From Micromonospora tarapacensis (lineage in GTDB: Bacteria > Actinomycetota > Actinomycetes > Mycobacteriales > Micromonosporaceae): a stretch of 64,000 bases of DNA. The notes under the pieces were generated by a model that saw nothing but the letters and a program-made list of their open reading frames with translations, searched no databases and was not told the origin of the DNA. The translations under genes and the position numbers were made by a program. Positions 1-7,908 of this stretch are shown here, one piece after another (positions within the stretch are counted from its first letter, which is position 1; each line of letters opens with the position of its first letter). Where the stretch lies: NCBI RefSeq assembly GCF_019697375.1, contig NZ_JAHCDI010000004.1, forward strand, positions 2,095,324 to 2,159,323. The letters are read 5' to 3'.

Positions 1-166
1 ACCGCGGCCACAACCCGGCCGACGCAGGATCGTCGGACAGCCACAACGAGGGCCGCTCGGCGTCGCCCTCGTCGCCCCGCACCGCACGGCCGGCCGGCAA
101 CGGCACGGACAGTGTGCGCGGACCCGCGTCCGTCCCCCCGAACAGCTCCAGCAGGTCGGACGGCAT
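1..166 (-). CDS. DUF4253-like protein, N-terminal part (runs off the window edge)
   Basis: The open minus-strand frame begins at an ATG (position 166), with an alternative GTG at 187, and runs off the left edge. The visible 55 or so residues start MPSDLLELFGG and contain SVPLPAGRAV and SLWLSDDPASAGLWPR. The spacing of a leading LP-G-R strand and a W-L-S-D-x-P segment resembles DUF4253 proteins, which are cytosolic proteins of unknown function common in actinomycetes. Because only the N-terminus is present the family assignment is tentative. No strong ribosome binding site favours either start. Confidence 0.42.
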   Translation of the reverse strand, partial: MPSDLLELFGGTDAGPRTLSVPLPAGRAVRGDEGDAERPSLWLSDDPASAGLWPR

Positions 167-249
167 CTCGTTCAGCTGCGATCTCACGAGGCGGAAGGAT
201 ATCGGTCAGCTCCGACAACCGGTCAGAGACAAGCCGGAGCAGCGCCGGG

Positions 250-747
250 TCAATCGGCGAGGATCTGTTCGCGGAGGATGTCGGCGTGCCCGCAGTGCTG
301 GGCGAGTTCGCGCAGCACGTGCAGGTAGACCCAGCGCAGCGGAATCGGGCCGCGCCGGTTGCCCGGCAACAGGTCGTCCAGGTCCAGGTTCGCCGTGGCG
401 CGTCGGGACGCCACGCAGGCTTCCCGGTGCGCTCGCTGGACGCTCTCGACGGTGTCGGTGTCGTCGAGGACGAACGACTCGTCCGGCGTCGCGGGGATGC
501 CGACCTCGGCGCGCGGCCGGCCGGTCACCGCCTCGTCGAACCAGACCTTCTCCACGAAGGCGGCGTGCTTCACCAGCCCCAGCAGGGTGGTGCGCGACGG
601 CACCAATGATCGTCGGGCCTGCTCCTCGGTCAGCCCGTCGAGGCTGCTGTTGAGCAAGGCGCGGTGCTCGTCGAGGAACGTCTCGAACTGGGCCCGGATC
701 GGCTTCTGGAGAACGTCCTGGGTGGAGGTGTGCGGCAGGGAAGGCAT
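250..747 (-). CDS. DinB/DUF664 family protein
   Basis: A 165-residue protein with the four-helix-bundle layout of the DinB/DUF664 group. The family typically binds a divalent metal through three histidines, and some relatives are thiol-dependent (mycothiol) transferases. Candidate ligands are His in LVKHAAFVEKVWFDE near residue 65 and the paired His in LRELAQHCGHADILRE near the C-terminus. Length is normal for the family. It stands alone: about 80 bp separate it from the DUF4253-like gene, and 235 bp of unremarkable sequence lie before the next gene. The substrate cannot be told from sequence. Confidence 0.8.
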   Translation of the reverse strand: MPSLPHTSTQDVLQKPIRAQFETFLDEHRALLNSSLDGLTEEQARRSLVPSRTTLLGLVKHAAFVEKVWFDEAVTGRPRAEVGIPATPDESFVLDDTDTVESVQRAHREACVASRRATANLDLDDLLPGNRRGPIPLRWVYLHVLRELAQHCGHADILREQILAD

Positions 748-982
748 CGCCGGAGCATCCCAGAAGCGGCTGCGCCCGGCAACGAACGACCGCTACGGTC
801 CACCGATGGAGTCGAACGGCGCGGATCTGTTCCCGGCGGCCCGGACGTAGGAGAACGACTCCCGCCTGCCGGAACGGCTGTCGCAGTTGACCGCCGATAC
901 ACACACGTCAGTCGGATCATCACCAGCTCGGCGTACGCGACCGCGCACAGTCCGAGGTCGGGTGCAGCCCGAGGTCGCTGCC

Positions 983-2086
983 TCAGCGTTGCACGCGCGC
1001 TCCGGCTCCCCGCATCAGCGCCTCCACCTCGGCACGGCTGGCCATCGACGTGTCGCCCGTGGTGGTCATCGCCAGCGCACCGTGGGCGGCACCGTACTCC
1101 ACCGCCAGCGCCAGGTCACCGCCATGTTCGAGCAGGCCGTAGATCAGCCCGGAGGCGAAGCTGTCGCCGCCGCCGACCCGGTCGAGGATCTCCAGGCCGG
1201 GCCGGTGGGTGGCCTCGGCGAACGAACCGCCGGCCCAGGCCACGGCACCCCAGTCGTTCACGGTCGCGCTGCGCACGCCGCGCAGCGTGGTCGCCACGAC
1301 CTTGAAGTTGGGGTACGCCTCGACCACCGCCTCGATCATCGCCTTGAAGTTGCCGGCGTCCAGCGCTCCACTGTGAATGTCGGTGTCCGGCACCGGGAAG
1401 CCCAGGCAGGCGGTGAAGTCCTCCTCGTTGCCGATCATCACGTCGACCAGACCGGCGAGCCGGCCGTTCACCTCCCGCGCGCGGTCCTGACCGCCGACGG
1501 CCTTCCAGAGGCTGGGCCGGTAGTTCAGGTCGTAGGAGACGGCGGTGCCGTGCCGGCGGGCGGCGGTCATGGCGGCCTCGGCGGTCAGCGCGGCCGTCTC
1601 CGACAACGCCGCGTAGATGCCGCCGGTGTGCAGCCACCGCACGCCCAACGCGCCGAACAGGTGATCCCAGTCGACGTCGTCCGGCTTGAGTTGGCTGGCG
1701 GCGGAGTACCCACGGTCGGAGGTGCCGACGGCCCCGCGTACGCCGAAGCCCCGCTCGGTGAAGTTCAACCCGTTACGGACGGTGCGGCCGATCCCGTCGT
1801 ACGGCAGCCAGCTGACGAAGCTGGTGTCGACGCCGCCCTGGAGGATGAGGTCCTCCAGCAGCCGGCCGACCTCGTTCTCGGCGAACGCGGTGACGACCGC
1901 GGTCCGCAGGCCGAAGCAGCGACGCAGGCCACGGGCGACGTTGTACTCCCCGCCGCCCTCCCAGGCGCGGAACTGGCGTGCGGTGCGGACCCGCCCCTCA
2001 CCGGGATCGAGCCGCAGCATGACCTCGCCGAGCGAGACCAGGTCGAAGCGGCAGTCGCCCTTCGGTCGGGTTGTCACGATGCTCAT
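983..2086 (-). CDS. kdgK: PfkB-family sugar kinase, probable 2-keto-3-deoxygluconate kinase
   Basis: Protein of 367 residues beginning MSIVTTRPKG at the ATG at 2086, whose ATGA overlaps the stop of the aldolase gene upstream. It has PfkB/ribokinase features: an N-terminal SLGEVMLRLDPGEGR stretch, a glycine pair near WEGGGEYNVARGLRRC, and the C-terminal anion-hole/catalytic motif RVGGGDSFASGL with the expected Asp. The family phosphorylates sugars or sugar acids with ATP. Coupling to a KDPG aldolase makes KDG the most likely substrate, giving KDPG that is then cleaved to pyruvate and glyceraldehyde-3-phosphate. An in-frame start further upstream would overlap the aldolase by 60 bp and is less likely. 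Confidence 0.85.
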   Translation of the reverse strand: MSIVTTRPKGDCRFDLVSLGEVMLRLDPGEGRVRTARQFRAWEGGGEYNVARGLRRCFGLRTAVVTAFAENEVGRLLEDLILQGGVDTSFVSWLPYDGIGRTVRNGLNFTERGFGVRGAVGTSDRGYSAASQLKPDDVDWDHLFGALGVRWLHTGGIYAALSETAALTAEAAMTAARRHGTAVSYDLNYRPSLWKAVGGQDRAREVNGRLAGLVDVMIGNEEDFTACLGFPVPDTDIHSGALDAGNFKAMIEAVVEAYPNFKVVATTLRGVRSATVNDWGAVAWAGGSFAEATHRPGLEILDRVGGGDSFASGLIYGLLEHGGDLALAVEYGAAHGALAMTTTGDTSMASRAEVEALMRGAGARVQR

Positions 2087-2721
2087 GCGGCACCTCCGGC
2101 CGCCGCCAGCGCCGCCCGGGTCCGGGCGCTGATCTCGTCCCACTGCTCGCCGGCGATGAGGTCCGCCGACACCATCCAGCTCGCGCCGACCGCGAGAACG
2201 GCCGGGAGGGCGAGGTACTCCGCGATCACGGCGGCGGTGATGCCACCGGTGGGGATGAACCGGACGGCTCGGAACGGCGCCGCGAGTGCCTTGATCATTG
2301 CGGCGCCGCCGAGCTGCTGGGCGGGGAAGAACTTGACGATGTCCAGGCCGACGTCGAGGGCCATCTGGATCTCGGTGGCGGTGGCGGCGCCGGGCACCAC
2401 CGGCACGCCGGCCTCCTGACCGGCGCGGACCACGGCCGGCGCGAAGCCGGGGGTCACCACGAACCGGGCGCCGGCCGCGACCGCCCGCTCGGCCTGCTCG
2501 GTGGTGAGCACCGTGCCGGCGCCGACCGTCAGGTCACCACGGGCGGCGAGTGCCTTGATGGCGGCCAGCCCGGCGGGGGTACGAAGGGTTACCTCGACCG
2601 CCGTCAGACCGCCCTTGACCAGGGCGTCACCGAGGGGATCGGCGTGCCGCGCATCGTCGAGGACCACGACGGGCAGCACCCGACCGACAGCCAATCGTTC
2701 AGAGCCATGAACGTCAGTCAC
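2083..2721 (-). CDS. eda: 2-keto-3-deoxy-6-phosphogluconate (KDPG) aldolase
   Basis: Class I aldolase of 212 residues if the GTG at 2721 (VTDVHGSERL) is used; the frame stays open to 2868, but the shorter form matches the usual length of about 210. Family motifs are visible: the Glu of VEVTLRTPAG, the phosphate/base region GAGTVLT, and the Schiff-base Lys in LDIVKFFPAQ. It cleaves KDPG to pyruvate and glyceraldehyde-3-phosphate in uronate catabolism or the Entner-Doudoroff route. It is first of a two-gene operon with the kinase (4-bp overlap) and lies divergent to the GH30 glucuronoxylanase gene. No strong Shine-Dalgarno is seen before the GTG, so the start is moderately certain. Confidence 0.85.
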   Translation of the reverse strand: MTDVHGSERLAVGRVLPVVVLDDARHADPLGDALVKGGLTAVEVTLRTPAGLAAIKALAARGDLTVGAGTVLTTEQAERAVAAGARFVVTPGFAPAVVRAGQEAGVPVVPGAATATEIQMALDVGLDIVKFFPAQQLGGAAMIKALAAPFRAVRFIPTGGITAAVIAEYLALPAVLAVGASWMVSADLIAGEQWDEISARTRAALAAAGGAA

Positions 2722-3081
2722 GTACGTGACGCTACTGGAGGCCCAGTTCTTTCGCCAGTGCGGCAACACCCCTTCGGGATCATGCCTGGAGTTCGAGGCT
2801 ACAAGCCGTGATCGTGCTGTGTGCACTCGGTAGCGAGGCTGGTTGCGAACCCTGCCCCGGGCTGACAAAATGACCGTTTGTGCGTCGCGCGGGAGCGGTA
2901 GCGCTGATCATCCGGGCCGAGGGCAACGGCGACGGAGCAGCTCGTTTCTGATCAACTCGTAGCTGGGAGGCGACGGTAGCGGCTGTCCCGCTGCCCGCCC
3001 GGCCTCTCGGGCTGGCCCGAGGTCCCCAGTTGCGCGATGTTGCCGCCGCCTGCATCGCAACGGCGGTAGAGAGGAAGCCCG
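2722..3081. other. Divergent intergenic region, eda / GH30
   Basis: About 360 bp without a credible gene. It holds the promoters for the leftward KDPG operon and the rightward GH30 gene. Two hairpins lie in the presumed GH30 leader: one at about 3003-3022 (CCTCTCGGGC facing GCCCGAGG, with a bulge) and one pairing GTTGCGCGATG (3029-3039) with CATCGCAAC (3053-3061). They end about ten bases before the GAGGAAG ribosome binding site. A short AGCGGTAGCGCT inverted repeat near 2890 is only weakly operator-like. Confidence 0.4.
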
Positions 3082-4800
3082 ATGAGGCTTACCCACCGTG
3101 ACGAAGTCCCACCGTCCCGCCTGCGTCGCGGAGCGGTCGCGGCCACAGTGCTCGCCGCGGGGACCGCGTTGGTCACCGCAGCAGGGGTCCTGACCGCGCC
3201 GCCCCTGTTGGCCGCCACGCCCGACATCACCGTCGATACCGCCTCGTCGTTCCAGGTGATCGACGGGTTCGGGGCCGCGACTCCGATCTGGGGAAGCGCG
3301 GGCGAGCACTGGACGACCGGCGAAACCCAGACACTCGTCGGCATGGGCAGCGGGCAGCTCGGTCTGTCGATCGTGCGAACCGGGCTGTCGCCCGAGTCGA
3401 GCGAGTGGAGCCATGCGGTCAACAGCCTCAGGACTGCCAAGTCCTACGGCTCCGACGTCAAGATTCTTGCGTCGCCTTGGACGGCTCCGGCGCACTTCAA
3501 GACCAACAACAGCAGGACCGACGGCGGCAAGCTCAAGCCGGACTACCACGACGACTATGCCGAGCACCTGAACAATTACGTGCAGTACATGAAAGGGCAG
3601 GGTGTCACGATCGACGTGACCTCGGTCCAGAACGAGCCGGACTGGCACCCGAACTACGACTCGATGGACTGGACCGGCACCGAGATGCGGAATTTCGTCC
3701 GGGACCACGGCGCCAAGGTCAAGGACACCGAACTCATGGTTGCCGAGTCGCTGAGGTTCAACCGCTCGTACACCGACCCCACGCTGCAGGACGCCGCCGC
3801 ACGCAACAACATCGGCTATGTCGGCGGCCATCTGTACGATACCGAGAACAGTGGAAACCTGTCTCCCTACCCACTCGCGAACCAGCATGGCAAAAACCAG
3901 TGGATGACCGAGTGGAACCTCCACGCGGCCGACGGGAACGGTTCGAACATCTGGGGGGACCCCAGCAACACCTCCGTCTGGAACGAGAGCCTGGACGACA
4001 TCATGCGGACCGTGCACAGGTCGATGGAGTCCGGCTGGAGCGCGTACGTCTGGTGGTATGGCCGCCGTTTCTACTCCTTCGTCGGTGACGGCGAGGCGCA
4101 GTTCGGGACCACGAAGGGCGAGGCACTCAAACGCGGCTATGCATTTTCGCAGTACGCCAAATATGTCCGGCCCGGCGACAGGCGGGTGGCCGTCTCGAAG
4201 GGTTCACGGGCTTCTTCTCTGGAGGTCACCGCCTACCACGGAAGGGGCAAGGTCACGCTGGTGGTTCTCAACCGTTCGAACAGTGCGGTCAACGATGCCG
4301 TCGTCCAGGTGCCGCAGAACATTTCGACGGCCGAGTACACCGTCACCTCACGAACCCAGAGTGCCCAGTCACAGCCGGCGAGTGTCAGCGGCGGGCAGGT
4401 GACCGTCGACGTCCCCGCGCGGAGCATCTCCACCATCACCGTCACGGAGGGGTCCGGCTCACCCACCCCGACCACGAACCCACCTGCCGGAGCTTGCCGG
4501 GTGACCAACTCCGTCAACGCGTGGAACACCGGCCTGGTCGACAACATCACCATCACCAATACCGGCACGAGTCCCGTCAACGGCTGGTCACTCAGGTTCA
4601 CCCTCGCTCCCGGGCAGACCATCACCTCCGGCTGGAGTGCCACCTACTCACCAACCAGTGGTCAGGTGACCGCTACGAACGTCAGCTACAACGCCTCCAT
4701 ACCTCCAGGGGGCTCGACCACCATCGGCTTCCAAGCCAGCCACAGCGGCAACGACGCCGCACCGAGCGGCTTCACCCTCGACGGCGCCGCCTGTAGCTGA
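3082..4800 (+). CDS. Secreted GH30 glucuronoxylanase with C-terminal CBM2
   Basis: Protein of 572 residues. Residues 1 to about 45 are a signal peptide (Arg-rich start, Ala/Leu core, cleavage near LLAATP). Residues about 48-455 match GH30 (subfamily 8-like): the acid/base Glu is in VQNEPDWHP (E185) and the nucleophile Glu in WMTEWNL (E277), followed by the small beta-sandwich side domain. A short Ser/Pro/Thr linker near 460 leads to a CBM2 (about 471-572) with the paired cysteines ACRV and GAACS. GH30_8 enzymes cut xylan next to 4-O-methylglucuronic acid side groups. A GAGGAAG ribosome binding site precedes the ATG. It fits the nearby CE15 esterase and KDG/KDPG genes as a glucuronoxylan set. 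Confidence 0.92.
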   Translation: MRLTHRDEVPPSRLRRGAVAATVLAAGTALVTAAGVLTAPPLLAATPDITVDTASSFQVIDGFGAATPIWGSAGEHWTTGETQTLVGMGSGQLGLSIVRTGLSPESSEWSHAVNSLRTAKSYGSDVKILASPWTAPAHFKTNNSRTDGGKLKPDYHDDYAEHLNNYVQYMKGQGVTIDVTSVQNEPDWHPNYDSMDWTGTEMRNFVRDHGAKVKDTELMVAESLRFNRSYTDPTLQDAAARNNIGYVGGHLYDTENSGNLSPYPLANQHGKNQWMTEWNLHAADGNGSNIWGDPSNTSVWNESLDDIMRTVHRSMESGWSAYVWWYGRRFYSFVGDGEAQFGTTKGEALKRGYAFSQYAKYVRPGDRRVAVSKGSRASSLEVTAYHGRGKVTLVVLNRSNSAVNDAVVQVPQNISTAEYTVTSRTQSAQSQPASVSGGQVTVDVPARSISTITVTEGSGSPTPTTNPPAGACRVTNSVNAWNTGLVDNITITNTGTSPVNGWSLRFTLAPGQTITSGWSATYSPTSGQVTATNVSYNASIPPGGSTTIGFQASHSGNDAAPSGFTLDGAACS

Positions 4801-4909
4801 GCCCCGTGTACTGGCCGGGCCGGCAAGTGCCGACCCGGCCAGCACATCGAGCCTTCGGCGCCGCGACACCGGCAACGTTTCCCGGCACCGCCCTGGCTAG
4901 AGTCACCAC

Positions 4910-5686
4910 GTGTCCAGCACGCCCGAGGATTTCCAGCCCGTCAAATCGGCCGGGCGCACCCTCGACCTGCTCGAGTTGCTCGCCGACCACCCCCACCCGT
5001 GGGCGCTGGGCGACCTGGCCCGCGCCCTCGGCATTCCGAAGAGCAGCCTGCACGGCCTGCTGCGTACGCTGACCAACCGCGGTTGGGTGCGGACCGACGA
5101 GACCGGCACCCGGTTCCGGCTTGGCCTGCGGGCGCTGCGGGTCGGTGCCGGCTACCTCGACGGCGACGACCAGATCGGCCTGCTCTCCGGCGTGCTCGAC
5201 GAGCTGTCCCGCCGCTTCGGCGAGGCCGTGCATCTCGGCCGCCTCGACGGCGACCAGGTCGTCTACCTGGCCAAGCGTGAGTCGGTGCACCGACTGCGCC
5301 TCTACAGCGCCATCGGCCGCCGGCTGCCGGCCCACGCCACCGCGCTCGGCAAGGCGCTGCTCGCCGAGCATCCCGACCAGGACGTCGACGGGCTGTTGTC
5401 GTGGCCGCTGCCCCGCCTCACCCCGCACACCCTCACCGACCGCGACGCCCTGCACGCCGCGCTGGCGACGGTACGGGCGGCCGGGCACGCCGTCGACCGG
5501 GAGGAGAACGCCGAGGGCATCATGTGCCTCGCGATGGCCGTACCGCTGGCGTCGCCGGCGGTGGACGCGGTGAGCGTCTCGGTGCCGGCGACCCGGCTAC
5601 GACCGGAGCTCGAAACGTCGATCGTCACGGCTTTGCGGGAGACGCTCGGCGGCCTTACCCAGGCCCGCAGCATGCTGACCGGATAG
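4910..5686 (+). CDS. IclR-family transcriptional regulator
   Basis: Protein of 258 residues from a GTG start. The N-terminal winged helix (about 8-70) contains the typical ALGIPKSSLHGLLRTL recognition helix. The C-terminal effector-binding domain (about 85-250) carries the IclR motifs GRRLPAHATALGKALL and EENAEGIMCLAMAVP. Such proteins bind small carbon acids and control catabolic genes. With KDG kinase and KDPG aldolase 2 kb upstream, a KdgR-like role is plausible but inferred only from neighbourhood. It follows the GH30 gene by 109 bp in the same direction, with no clear terminator between them. Confidence 0.9.
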   Translation: MSSTPEDFQPVKSAGRTLDLLELLADHPHPWALGDLARALGIPKSSLHGLLRTLTNRGWVRTDETGTRFRLGLRALRVGAGYLDGDDQIGLLSGVLDELSRRFGEAVHLGRLDGDQVVYLAKRESVHRLRLYSAIGRRLPAHATALGKALLAEHPDQDVDGLLSWPLPRLTPHTLTDRDALHAALATVRAAGHAVDREENAEGIMCLAMAVPLASPAVDAVSVSVPATRLRPELETSIVTALRETLGGLTQARSMLTG

Positions 5687-6302
5687 TCACACCGTCCCGC
5701 CGCACCCGGCCGCCCGGCCGCCCGGCCGTCGCCCCGGCCGTCGCCCACCCCGTCGGCCGCCCGTCGCCCGGTCATCGCCCGGCCCGTCCGGCCGCAGCCG
5801 GGCCCCAGCCTGAAGCCGGACGCACATCTGCCGCAGCCGGATCCGGCCCGAAGCCGCACGCGCATCTATCCGCAGCTCGACCTGAAGCCGCACCCCCACG
5901 GATCCGACGAGGAGCAGACGCCGATCACCGTCGGCAATATTCGCCGCTCACGCCCCCTCACCCCCTAGCTCCTTTGCTCTGCTTCAATCCACGCAACAAG
6001 TCACGCTACGTGGCGGCAGAAGTTCCTGCCCGATTTGGCGCCGCCCGGATCGTCGCTGCTCAGCTGCCAGTGCGTGGGTTGAAGCAGAGCAAAGGAGCCA
6101 ACCACCATATCCGGGAGGAGTCGGCGCCACTACGGAACGTCAGCAGCGTGGAGCGTCGTCGACATCGTCACGGAGCGTCAGCGTCAGGGCGGACGGTCAA
6201 CGGCTCCACTGACCGTCCGCCCGTCCGCCCGTCCACCCGTCCGCCTGCCCGTTCGTTCGTTCGGACTCGGCGAGTGGCACCGCCTCGGCGGCGGGCACCG
6301 CG
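5687..6302. other. Non-coding stretch with low-complexity and inverted repeats
   Basis: About 616 bp between convergent genes with no convincing coding frame. From 5700 to about 5900 there are degenerate repeats (CCCGGCCG runs, then units of roughly 36 bp built on CTGAAGCCG/CCGCAGC). At 5967-6099 lies an imperfect inverted repeat bounding about 130 bp (separate entry). At 6200-6260 there are short tandem repeats of the CCGTCCGC and GTTC type. No terminator-like hairpin with a T tract was found for the chitinase gene, although GTGGCACCGCC and GGCGGCGGGCAC at about 6272-6300 could pair imperfectly. Confidence 0.5.
5967..6099. repeat. Imperfect 29-bp inverted repeat bounding a 133-bp element
   Basis: The arm at 5967-5995 begins AGCTCCTTTGCTCTGCTTCA. 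The arm at 6071-6099 is its reverse complement with only two differences out of 29 (the outer second base and one C/T inside). The 75-bp core has no open frame of note. Size and structure suit a MITE-like element or a stable RNA or cruciform hairpin. No clear target-site duplication is visible: the flanking bases CCCCCT and AACCACC do not match. Confidence 0.6.
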
Positions 6303-7682
6303 TCAGGCTGGCAGCCTCCAGACCTGGTTGGCGCCGCCGAAGCAGTCCCAGATTTGCAGCCGGGTGCCGTTGGCGGAGCTGTTGCCGGTGGCGTCCAGGC
6401 ACTTGTTCGACGCCGGGTTGCGCAGCGTGCCGTTGGACTGTGGCTGCCAGACCTGGGCGCCGGTGCCGTTGCAGTCCCAGAGCTGGATCGTCGTGCCGTT
6501 GGCGGTGCCGGCGCTGGTCACGTCCATGCACTTGCCGAGGGCACGCAGGGTGCCGTTGCTGGCCACGGTCCAGCTCTGCGCGGCGGTGCCGTTGCAGGTG
6601 TAGAGCTGGATGGCGGTGCCGTTGGCGGTGCCGGCGGCGGCCACGTCCACGCACTTGCCGGCGATGCCGGTGATCTGGCCGGTCCGGCCGCCCGGCGGCG
6701 GTGTGCCGCCGCCCATCACGGTGTCGTAGATCGCGCTGACCAGCGAGGTGGAGCCGCCGGTGTCCTGGGTGAGCTCCCAGTTCATCATGCCGCCGGCGTT
6801 GGCCATCGCCCACTGCGTCTTGCGCTTGACGGTCGGGACGCCGTTGTAGCACTGCTGGGCCCCGCCGGCGGTGGTGCAGTCGCGGTTGGCGTTCGCCGGG
6901 TCCATGCCGACCAGTTGCGAGTAGGTGTAGTAGCCGGGCCGGCTGTAGAAGGGCACGCCGAGGATCGCTTTGCTGGCCGGCAGGCCGCGGGCCTTCCAGC
7001 CGTTCACCGCGTTGATCGACCAGTCGTAGTTGGCGTGCGGGCTACCACCGTCGTACGCCATGATGTTGAGGAAGTCGACGTGGTTGAAGACCGCCGTCGG
7101 CACCCCGTCGCGGTAGTAGCCCTCGGCCACGACGGCGGCGGTGAGCAGCTTGCCCTGCGGACGCAGCGCGTTGCTGAGCTGGGACATCAGCACGCTGTAG
7201 TTGTTGGCCGAGGCACCCGGGTCCGGGTACTCCCAGTCCATGTCGACGCCGTCGAGGCCGTACTGGTTCACGAAGCTGACCACACTGTTGACGAACGTGG
7301 TGCGGGTGCTGGCGTTCGCGGCGAGCGCCTCGAAGGCGCTGTCGTCGCCGTTGTTCCAACCGCCGATGGCGATGGAGACCTTGACGTTGTTGGCGCGGCC
7401 GAGCGACACCAGCGACGAGAGCTTGCTGGGGTTCTCCACCGCGCGCAGGGTGCCGTTGCTGTTGGGCAGCACGAACGCGTAGTTGATGTGGGTGAGCTTG
7501 TTGTACTGGACCGCGTTGACGTTGCCGGTCCACGACGGCAGGTAGCCGACGCTCTTGAAGTTGTTCGGCAGGACCACCGCCTGCGCGGCGGTCGGGGCGA
7601 GGGCGAGGGTCGCGGCGGTGGTGGCCAGGGCGAGCAGACCGGCGGCCAGGGCCGAGCGGCGCCGCGGGCGTGGTGAGGACAT
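6303..7682 (-). CDS. Secreted GH18 chitinase with C-terminal ricin-type (CBM13) module
   Basis: Protein of 459 residues from the ATG at 7682, preceded by a GGGAAGG ribosome binding site. Residues 1-36 are a signal peptide ending TAAQAVVLP. Residues about 38-325 are a GH18 barrel with SIAIGGW and the catalytic DGVDMDWEYP motif (acid Glu about residue 151). A PPPGG linker near 330 precedes a ricin-B-type trefoil with three QxW-like repeats (AQSW, AQVW, NQVW). It hydrolyses chitin outside the cell, and the trefoil probably binds polysaccharide. It is the only clearly chitin-directed gene among the plant-polymer genes. The promoter lies in the 226-bp divergent region shared with the GH43 gene. 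Confidence 0.93.
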   Translation of the reverse strand: MSSPRPRRRSALAAGLLALATTAATLALAPTAAQAVVLPNNFKSVGYLPSWTGNVNAVQYNKLTHINYAFVLPNSNGTLRAVENPSKLSSLVSLGRANNVKVSIAIGGWNNGDDSAFEALAANASTRTTFVNSVVSFVNQYGLDGVDMDWEYPDPGASANNYSVLMSQLSNALRPQGKLLTAAVVAEGYYRDGVPTAVFNHVDFLNIMAYDGGSPHANYDWSINAVNGWKARGLPASKAILGVPFYSRPGYYTYSQLVGMDPANANRDCTTAGGAQQCYNGVPTVKRKTQWAMANAGGMMNWELTQDTGGSTSLVSAIYDTVMGGGTPPPGGRTGQITGIAGKCVDVAAAGTANGTAIQLYTCNGTAAQSWTVASNGTLRALGKCMDVTSAGTANGTTIQLWDCNGTGAQVWQPQSNGTLRNPASNKCLDATGNSSANGTRLQIWDCFGGANQVWRLPA

Positions 7683-7908
7683 CGAGGGCCTTCCCGTTGG
7701 CAGGTGAGGGTGCCGTGCCGCCACGGCCGGGCACCGCTGGTGCCGCCGGTGACCGGCCGGGCGTACGGGTGATGGGTTCCTCGAGGCAGCCAAATCTTAA
7801 AGAGTGTTAACGGTAAGGTCAATGACATCGTTCGATGCGGCCCTGCCTCCTGGCGGGGCACCGGTCTCCGCCCGTAGGCGGCGACGGCGACGGCGATCGG
7901 CCTATAGC

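Noticed and set aside
806..850. Short frame MESNGADLFPAART upstream of kdgK region
   Set aside because: Only 14 codons to a stop, no ribosome binding site, and no continuation in other frames that matches a family; at most a trace of an older gene.
112..904. Several overlapping long frames on both strands around the DUF664 gene
   Set aside because: Arg/Pro/Gly-rich composition typical of shadow frames in high-GC DNA; only the 250-747 minus frame has family motifs.
2885..2905. Partial CebR-like sequence GGGAGCGGTAGCGCT upstream of GH30
   Set aside because: Spacing and arms do not match the TGGGAGCGCTCCCA consensus; only the left half agrees.
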